Shown piece after piece: positions 5,919 through 10,409 of a stretch of 10,409 nt of DNA (within the stretch, counting starts at the first letter, position 1; each line of letters begins with the position of its first letter). The DNA is taken from assembly GCA_029935295.1 (NCBI GenBank), contig JAOZKP010000086.1:1-10409 (forward strand), read 5' to 3'. Position numbers and translations under genes: made by a program. Source of the DNA: a bacterium. Lineage in GTDB: Bacteria; Desulfobacterota; Anaeroferrophillalia; Anaeroferrophillales; Tharpellaceae. Under the pieces are notes generated by a model, which saw nothing but the letters and a program-made list of their open reading frames with translations, did no database searches and had not been told where the DNA came from.

Positions 5919-7634
5919 TTACCCGGCCAGGTTCATCACTAACCGAGAAACTCGCTCCCACATATCGACCCCCCGCTCATCCATATAACGGTCAGGCCAA
6001 CGCACCACATCGACATCGGTTCTCAGCTCAAACCCTTCCAGAACAATTTCACCGGCCTTCTGCATAAAATCTTTAGTACGTCTAATATCTTCGTCTAATC
6101 GTTCAATAGGAGCTTCGATCAAAAGGGCATCGTGTACAGGAGCACAAACTGTGATTCCTGCCTCAGTTGTAAAGATGCAAGCCAGACGCAGAATTTCAGC
6201 TCCATTAGCCTGCATGGGAAAATTGCGGAGAGAGCGATCGCTAGTTTTCATACTCGAGCTCAAACTAATTTGCCACCCCAGCGTGGTGCCAAGATTATTC
6301 CTGGTAAGTGCAAAATATAATGCTGCATCCGACCATGTCCAAAAAATGGTATAAGTTTCTCGATGACGCTGCAGCATGTGTTTTGCTTCCCTGACGGAGC
6401 AGTTAATTCTCTGCGAAAGTCTTTCTGCACCCATACCATATTGGACGGCCAGTACGCATACCTTGTAAAGCTCCCGCTCTGATGGATGGGAACCTTTAGT
6501 CGCATTTTGCGGCACCGCCCCGGCCTGTTTGGCAAATTCTAAATACGGATCTCCACTTTCATAGGCGGCAATCATTCTTGGATCATTAGAAAGAGCTGCA
6601 GCTATTGCAAACTCTTGTTGCGAGTAGTCTATATATGCAATGCCATACCCTTCTTTAGGTTTGATCAGACCTCGATACCAAGCGCTGGGGCCAAAGATAA
6701 ATTTAGCATTGCTCGGCTGATTTCGGCTGGTCTTTGAGCGGAAAGGAGATAAGAGGCACCGATTACGCCCATCCCGGCCAACAGCGAGATTATTAAGCCG
6801 CAACCCAGATAAACTGACCCGCAACTCCCGCAATGGGCCTACAACCGAATATGATTTAGCCATCTCCTTGAAAGTGTCATCCTGCAGATCTAACGCACCA
6901 CTTGGATGACAAGGCCAAGGTATGTCATTCAATTTCAGCCACGCCTCGAAACGGGACTGTTTGAATGTAAGCCCATCATATACACCATAGGCTGAGTCGA
7001 CTTCAGCAACCAGCTGGACTTTGATATCCTCCCAATATAATCGCAATTTCTGTAAGGTTTCAGTGTCGATTGGCACTCCATTCCACTCCATATGAGCAAC
7101 AGCTTTCATATATCGCCCCCGGAGTAATGCTCTGGGCAAATCAATAGTGCTGTGCATCCTAGGTAACAGTTTGGACAGTGCCACCACATCGGTTTCACAA
7201 TATTGCAACAAAGTTGACCGCTCCTCACTGGAATATTGCCCCCCTCGCATCGCCAACTCCCGCATTTCCTTTTTCTCGCTCCCGGCAATACTCATGATCC
7301 CGTATGAGGTTAAAGCCCCCAAGAGACCATATCCGCTTATCGGTAGTAACCCATTGTGCAGGCACTTGAATTCTGCATATAAGTCTAATAAATTCTCCGG
7401 CATGGGCCAGCCTAAAGCCATAAAACAATTCATTTCCGCAGAACTATAGTAAGCAACTATGAGAGCATATGGACCGATATTAAAAGGTGGCTTGTCGGAC
7501 AGTTGATCTCGCCAGCAGTGAATGAGGCGCCTGGAATTGAGCTCCATTGCCACCAGGCAAAGAACTTCCGGGCGCTCTCCGTCTGGTGCACAGAATTCAA
7601 AATCTATACACCAGACTTCTTGAAAGCGTCTCAC
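5919..7634 (-). CDS. family A DNA polymerase with 3'-5' exonuclease-like domain
   Basis: This 571-aa PolA-type polymerase lacks the 5'-nuclease domain and is much shorter than the roughly 930-aa chromosomal Pol I. The N-terminal RNase H-like exonuclease fold shows DFE (D11, E13) and YCETD (Y145, D149) as exo motifs I and III; motif II seems to use E67 in SSAEMNCFMALGWP instead of the usual Asp. Polymerase motifs are motif A YIDYSQQEF (D336, E341), the O-helix R387/K391/Y399/G400 in RELYKVCVLAVQYG, RNFPMQANGAE (470-480), and motif C PVHDALLIEAP, where D502 is kept but the usual Glu after it is A503. A GTG start is used, overlapping the upstream stop as GTGA (7631-7634), so translation is coupled. 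Its role is probably replication or repair of a mobile element. Intact motifs suggest an active enzyme. Confidence 0.9.
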   Translation of the reverse strand: MRRFQEVWCIDFEFCAPDGERPEVLCLVAMELNSRRLIHCWRDQLSDKPPFNIGPYALIVAYYSSAEMNCFMALGWPMPENLLDLYAEFKCLHNGLLPISGYGLLGALTSYGIMSIAGSEKKEMRELAMRGGQYSSEERSTLLQYCETDVVALSKLLPRMHSTIDLPRALLRGRYMKAVAHMEWNGVPIDTETLQKLRLYWEDIKVQLVAEVDSAYGVYDGLTFKQSRFEAWLKLNDIPWPCHPSGALDLQDDTFKEMAKSYSVVGPLRELRVSLSGLRLNNLAVGRDGRNRCLLSPFRSKTSRNQPSNAKFIFGPSAWYRGLIKPKEGYGIAYIDYSQQEFAIAAALSNDPRMIAAYESGDPYLEFAKQAGAVPQNATKGSHPSERELYKVCVLAVQYGMGAERLSQRINCSVREAKHMLQRHRETYTIFWTWSDAALYFALTRNNLGTTLGWQISLSSSMKTSDRSLRNFPMQANGAEILRLACIFTTEAGITVCAPVHDALLIEAPIERLDEDIRRTKDFMQKAGEIVLEGFELRTDVDVVRWPDRYMDERGVDMWERVSRLVMNLAG

Positions 7635-8176
7635 ACCAATCCTTGGAGTTGCTTAACAACAGCGTGATCCGGGCTATCTATGATAAAGCCTCGAAATGCT
7701 ATCTCTAGTAGCTCTTTTAGGGTTTGGACCGGCCATTCCGGCTCCGGCAAAGCCCCTAACGCTTTCCGAACATCATAACAACCGAGGTGCATGTTTGCCG
7801 TTATATTGATCCAATCTTCCTTTGCTAACTCAGCGGCCTCCCGAGCTGATTGGTGCCATGGGTTATCTTTGCCGTCAGACTTTGGGAGTTTTAACGGCCA
7901 AAGAGAGAGAACATTTTGCCGGGTTATTACAGTCACCAAAATTGCCGGCGTGACATGTGCCGACACTACCTCGACCATGTTGGGGGCGACCAGATAAATC
8001 TCCCGCTCCTCTTTAATTTCCAGTATCCCTATTGGCCCGGCCTGGTAGGCTTCATCGGGGTTGACCCGAAAAAAATCCGTCTTGTTAGGTTTTCGTACCG
8101 GAACCATGGTTAATAATTTTTCGACACTTTGTTCGGTGGTGAAATCTTGCGGTAAAATCAAACTAGCAATATCCAT
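7631..8176 (-). CDS. conserved-looking protein of unknown function, partner of the mobile polymerase
   Basis: I cannot assign this 181-aa soluble protein to a named domain. It has no signal or membrane segment. A middle beta-rich part (IGILEIKEEREIYLVAPNMV, then PAILVTVITRQNVLSLWPLKLP) is followed by a helical Trp-containing part (NPWHQSAREAAELAKEDWI) and a C-terminal WPVQTLKELLEIAFRGFII. The start at 8176 is preferred because GGAGG lies 6 bases upstream; a longer start at 8206 has no such site. Its stop overlaps the polymerase GTG by 4 bases, so the two products are probably made together. A replication or repair accessory role is inferred from this coupling only. Confidence 0.7.
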   Translation of the reverse strand: MDIASLILPQDFTTEQSVEKLLTMVPVRKPNKTDFFRVNPDEAYQAGPIGILEIKEEREIYLVAPNMVEVVSAHVTPAILVTVITRQNVLSLWPLKLPKSDGKDNPWHQSAREAAELAKEDWINITANMHLGCYDVRKALGALPEPEWPVQTLKELLEIAFRGFIIDSPDHAVVKQLQGLV

Positions 8177-8211
8177 TTTATCCTCCAGAATTACGTTAAA
8201 ATACAAAACCT

Positions 8212-8243
8212 GTAACTAATAATTAAAATTTAGCCATAGTTAC
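8212..8243. repeat. 7-base inverted repeat between the alpA-like gene and the 181-aa gene
   Basis: GTAACTA (8212-8218) and TAGTTAC (8237-8243) are perfectly complementary around an 18-base AT-rich spacer. The arm resembles the GTTAACTAA arm of the dyad at 8643-8682, so both may be sites for the same HTH protein. It could also be a transcript hairpin. Confidence 0.4.
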
Positions 8244-8271
8244 GGATCGCGACAAAAAATCATTACATTAG

Positions 8272-8487
8272 TCATTGAACAGATTCGCGAGATTTAATAA
8301 AATCATTGATTTCTGACACACGCCACCCCACGGCTCTTGAACCCGTGATGGCAACTCTTTGAGGGAGTACACCCGTCCTTTCCAAACGCCACAAAGTAGA
8401 TCGACTTACTCCCAAAACATTAGTCAGATCTTTGGCGCGTAGAAAACCTGAAATACCATCTGATAAAACCAGAATCTCTTTGTTCAT
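8272..8487 (-). CDS. AlpA-family helix-turn-helix regulator/excisionase-like protein
   Basis: This 71-aa protein has the AlpA (CP4-57 regulator) pattern of MerR-like winged HTH. RAKDLTNVLGVSRSTLWRLE (17-36) is the HTH, GVLPQRVAITGSRAVGWRVS (39-58) the wing with the typical RAVGW signature, and EINDFIKSRESV the closing helix. Its length is normal for the family. Family members activate integrase or excision genes of prophages and islands, or act as recombination directionality factors. A strong AGGAGG lies 6 bases before the ATG. It is the first gene of the reverse-strand module, 95 bases ahead of the 181-aa gene, and faces the 423-base regulatory region that contains a long dyad. No integrase is present in the window for it to partner. 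Confidence 0.88.
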   Translation of the reverse strand: MNKEILVLSDGISGFLRAKDLTNVLGVSRSTLWRLERTGVLPQRVAITGSRAVGWRVSEINDFIKSRESVQ

Positions 8488-8642
8488 CTATAACCTCCTA
8501 AAATTGTTAATTACTGCAGGGCTCCCATAGCTCCATCCATTAAGGAAACGATGTGTTTGCCGGTTACAGTTAACGAAATACAACAAACCCGTGATAAAAT
8601 GCAAGTGATATTTTGATGTAAATAGTTGATTATATTCATGTT

Positions 8643-8682
8643 GTTAACTAAGTTGTCATAATATTATATAAAGTTAGTTAAC
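8643..8682. repeat. 40-base near-palindrome
   Basis: The arms GTTAACTAA (8643-8651) and TTAGTTAAC (8674-8682) are perfectly complementary. The whole 40 bases match their reverse complement at 16 of 20 half-site positions, with ATAATATTAT (8658-8667) at the exact centre. Suited to a dimeric or tetrameric DNA-binding protein, possibly the AlpA-like product encoded 156 bases away, or to an origin. Confidence 0.65.
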
Positions 8683-8890
8683 CGTATAAAAACTATATGG
8701 ATTAACATCACCAAGAATAATTCTTACATTTCAGATGCTTATGGAGATATCTGAAAATACTATCCAAAAGAATTATTTTTTAAAAAACTTGACTTTTTAT
8801 TTTAAAACAAGACACACTGCGGGCACTCCTGCACAAAAAAACTAAACGGGCAGGGTTACGCTAGCTGAACTGGTAGTTTAATACTTGTAA

Positions 8891-8908
8891 TTTTTTTTTG
8901 GGGGAGGG
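8891..8908 (+). promoter_or_regulatory. homopolymer-rich ribosome binding site of the 373-aa gene
   Basis: Nine T (8891-8899) are followed by five G, one A and three G (8900-8908), ending 2 bases before the ATG at 8911. The GGGAGGG core can act as a Shine-Dalgarno site, but the spacing is short. Both runs can slip during replication, which would alter spacing without changing the reading frame. Confidence 0.5.
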
Positions 8909-8910
8909 AT

Positions 8911-10032
8911 ATGAACGACAGCAACAACCAGCCAGTACCGGACATTATCGTTTCTATACTCATCGAGAGACACAAAGCCATCGACGAGCGATACTCTTCA
9001 AAAAACAGGTCGGCAAACCACTATGGTCCCCAAGGGAGCACACGACGCGACCCCCTCAAGCCATACAACAAGGGCACAGTATTAAGATTAAAACAAATCA
9101 ATGACCTTGTCGCCCAGGCGCACCGATCGGAGTATTACTCTGCGATCACCGGATTGGACTTTTACGATACTGTGCAATTCGACCAATGTTACAACATTGC
9201 AGCACAAAACAGTTTCGAGGATAAGCTGAATAATGAGATGAAAGAATCCCAGAACGGCAAAAAGAGCAGAAAACCCCGGGGTGACAAACCTAAAGACATT
9301 GACATTGTAAGTTTTTTGATTGAGGGGTATCTTGAACTCAAACCAGATGAGTTCAAATCAAGGATAGGTATGAGTGACCCTACAATTACAGACGAGAATG
9401 AAATACTGAATCAAACAAAATTTATGTTAAATTTCTGTGACTTCATCCACACATACCTTCGCCCTGAGTTACCATACTCTGCCGGCAAAGATTTTGAGCA
9501 ACTCATCACTGATGTTACAAAATACAACTGGGAAGCAACAGCAAATAAAACGTTTCATCAATACTTCGATCTAAAATCCGTCTGGACAGAGATTAAAGAA
9601 AAAATTTTCAGCTTCAAAAAAACCCAACCGACAAATCACAAAAACGCTAAAGCGGTTAACAGCATTAGTGACACTGACTGCAACTTCAATAAGTATAAAG
9701 GAATGGCTGACCCTTCAACATTAACAGAATGCACCCTGCCTACAATCTCCATCCATTCTCCTACCAGATTAGACCTATCCCTCTGCTTGGATCCTGAAAA
9801 CAACAGAATAACAATCACCAATCACAGCAGGAGCACCATAAGTAACTTCATCAAACTAATAGAAAGAATACCAATAGATAAGTTTTCTACCTGCGAGTAT
9901 GAAGCTTGCGGAAAATGTATTATTATTACTGACAAAAGGAAAAGATGTTGTGATAAAAAAATTCGCACGTGTAGCAGTGCTTGGGCCAGGATCAAGTCTA
10001 GAATTAAAAAAGAAAAAGCCGAAAGGATATAA
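8911..10032 (+). CDS. orphan protein with C-terminal cysteine cluster (putative zinc-binding)
   Basis: I do not recognise the bulk of this 373-aa protein. The N-terminal third is polar and basic, with a linker rich in Lys/Arg (KESQNGKKSRKPRGDKPKD). The middle is helical and acidic or aromatic (IDIVSFLIEGYLELKPDEF, then FMLNFCDFIHTYLRPELPY). The C-terminal 50 residues hold C328, C333, C336, C346, C347 and C354 followed by RIKSRIKKEKAERI. This resembles the zinc-knuckle tail of CGNR-like or YCSxxC-type proteins, which bind nucleic acid. There is no signal peptide or membrane segment. It is divergent from the alpA-like module, looks more AT-rich and Lys/Asn-rich than the polymerase, and is bounded by homopolymer tracts, suggesting separately acquired cargo. 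Start chosen for the GGGAGGG upstream. Confidence 0.7.
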   Translation: MNDSNNQPVPDIIVSILIERHKAIDERYSSKNRSANHYGPQGSTRRDPLKPYNKGTVLRLKQINDLVAQAHRSEYYSAITGLDFYDTVQFDQCYNIAAQNSFEDKLNNEMKESQNGKKSRKPRGDKPKDIDIVSFLIEGYLELKPDEFKSRIGMSDPTITDENEILNQTKFMLNFCDFIHTYLRPELPYSAGKDFEQLITDVTKYNWEATANKTFHQYFDLKSVWTEIKEKIFSFKKTQPTNHKNAKAVNSISDTDCNFNKYKGMADPSTLTECTLPTISIHSPTRLDLSLCLDPENNRITITNHSRSTISNFIKLIERIPIDKFSTCEYEACGKCIIITDKRKRCCDKKIRTCSSAWARIKSRIKKEKAERI

Positions 10033-10041
10033 AATAAAAAT

Positions 10042-10057
10042 AAAAAAAGGGGGGGGG
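10042..10057 (+). repeat. A7G9 homopolymer tract
   Basis: Seven A (10042-10048) then nine G (10049-10057) lie 9 bases after the stop of the 373-aa gene and directly abut the istB homology. Such a tract is slippage-prone and marks a likely junction between insertions. Confidence 0.7.
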
Positions 10058-10225
10058 TAGTCGGGCAGAGCTGAGGTCAGAGTAAAATCATTGTTAAAAA
10101 TCTACGGCCTGTGTCTGGGCGCTCGATTTGAGGTGATAATCATTGAGACTCTTTCATAGCGATGGATGACATCCTGTAATAAGAAACTCTGCATCGGCTT
10201 TATCAATGGGCATGAAAAAAAGTTC
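10058..10225 (-). pseudogene. istB: istB fragment (IS21-family helper ATPase), broken
   Basis: Read on the reverse strand this matches the C-terminal third of IstB, the AAA+ helper of IS21 transposition. ELFFMPIDKADAEF (10225 downward) follows Walker B; then, one base out of frame, come LLQDVIHRYERVSMIITSNR (sensor I region) and, after an in-frame TAG, IFNNDFTLTSALPD. At least one frameshift (near 10180) and one stop (near 10105, at the place of the usual EWG tryptophan) inactivate it. It ends at the G9 tract, where the final DRLLHH-type segment should come. The N-terminal P-loop is not visible, although weak similarity may continue rightward (CDCWID resembling a Walker B strand). Identification is by motif recall. 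Confidence 0.72.
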
Positions 10226-10409
10226 ATTCTGCATTGTCAATCCAACAATCACACCTGGTCAATTTTCGGCTGTCATTATTAATAGACTCTAGCAAACAGC
10301 GATCAGAACCATATTTGAAGCGCTCAACAACCCCATTAAGTTTCACAATGTACCATAAATAGTCACACACCAAAGTGTCACGTATAGTGTCACGGCAACA
10401 GAAAACGGC
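10224..10409 (-). CDS. partial open frame entering from the right edge
   Basis: A frame is open for 61 codons from the window edge to a TGA at 10226-10224. It includes RDTIRDT, encoded by the GTGTCAC repeats, and YIVKLNGVVERFKYGSD. I cannot assign a function. Its last residues (CDCWID) may be decayed IstB Walker B sequence, in which case this is not a gene but more of the same remnant. No start is visible in the window. Confidence 0.25.
   Translation of the reverse strand, partial: AVFCCRDTIRDTLVCDYLWYIVKLNGVVERFKYGSDRCLLESINNDSRKLTRCDCWIDNAE
10374..10394. repeat. AGTGTCACG direct repeat, 12-base period
   Basis: AGTGTCACG occurs at 10374-10382 and 10386-10394, with TAT between. The GTGTCAC core is the same as that on the opposite strand in the 23-bp repeats at 5852-5907. 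It may be part of an IS21-like end or an operator. Confidence 0.5.

Larger units (their letters stand above)
8488..8910. promoter_or_regulatory. AT-rich divergent regulatory region
   Basis: This 423-base gene-free region separates the divergent alpA-like and 373-aa genes. It contains a 40-base dyad (8643-8682), a palindrome AAGAATAATTCTT (8713-8725), an inverted repeat TTTCAGAT/ATCTGAAA (8729-8736 and 8749-8756), and A/T runs up to about 8810. A TATAAT-like element on the reverse strand (8663-8668) falls inside the dyad, but I find no convincing -35 partner. Promoters for both genes must lie here; an origin or transfer function is possible. Confidence 0.6.

Noticed and set aside
7316..7634. 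Inactive polymerase because motif C lacks the usual Glu
   Set aside because: The invariant metal-binding Asp residues and the O-helix residues are intact and the frame is open throughout, so the change is more likely a lineage trait.
8176..8206. Ten-residue longer start for the 181-aa gene
   Set aside because: No Shine-Dalgarno is seen before 8206, while GGAGG lies 6 bases before the ATG at 8176.
1..10409. tRNA or rRNA gene as an island attachment site
   Set aside because: By eye I found no cloverleaf pattern with the usual T-arm sequence and no rRNA-like stretch on either strand.

Overview
The window looks like chromosomal DNA of an anaerobic bacterium, most plausibly a Desulfobacterota or similar strict anaerobe. 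A moderately AT-rich metabolic operon for oxygen-sensitive radical chemistry (2-hydroxyacyl-CoA dehydratase type) lies beside a fragment of an anaerobic sulfatase-maturating enzyme. The taxonomic placement is inferred from gene content only.

Region 1 (139-3942, + strand) is a compact operon. It encodes an ATP-dependent activator (BadF/BadG/HgdC family, [4Fe-4S] protein) and two subunits of the 2-hydroxyacyl-CoA dehydratase / benzoyl-CoA reductase superfamily. A small exported NTF2/SnoaL-fold protein follows 15 bases after the second subunit. The activator passes one electron, energised by ATP hydrolysis, to the iron-sulfur dehydratase, which then eliminates water from a 2-hydroxyacyl-CoA (or reduces an aromatic acyl-CoA). 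A 13-bp stem with a 3-nt loop sits between the two subunit genes.

Region 2 (about 3943-5435) is a decay zone. It holds an internal fragment of an anaerobic sulfatase maturase, a sigma-54 activator that has lost its N-terminal half, an IS3-like inverted repeat exactly where that homology stops, and about 300 bases with no recognisable gene.

Region 3 (5436-8487, - strand) is a mobile-element-like module. Read in transcription order it has an AlpA-type HTH regulator, an unrecognised 181-aa protein, a family A DNA polymerase with a proofreading-type exonuclease domain (overlapping the 181-aa gene by 4 bases), and a small winged-helix protein. The last two are separated by an array of 23-bp repeats. 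No integrase, primase or relaxase is inside the window.

Region 4 (8488-10409) starts with a 423-base AT-rich intergenic region containing a 40-base near-palindrome. A divergent 373-aa orphan gene follows, with a C-terminal cysteine cluster and homopolymer runs at both ends. Next come a broken IS21-family istB fragment, an open frame running off the window edge, and GTGTCAC direct repeats. Regions 2 to 4 read as an accessory island built of layered insertions next to the metabolic operon.
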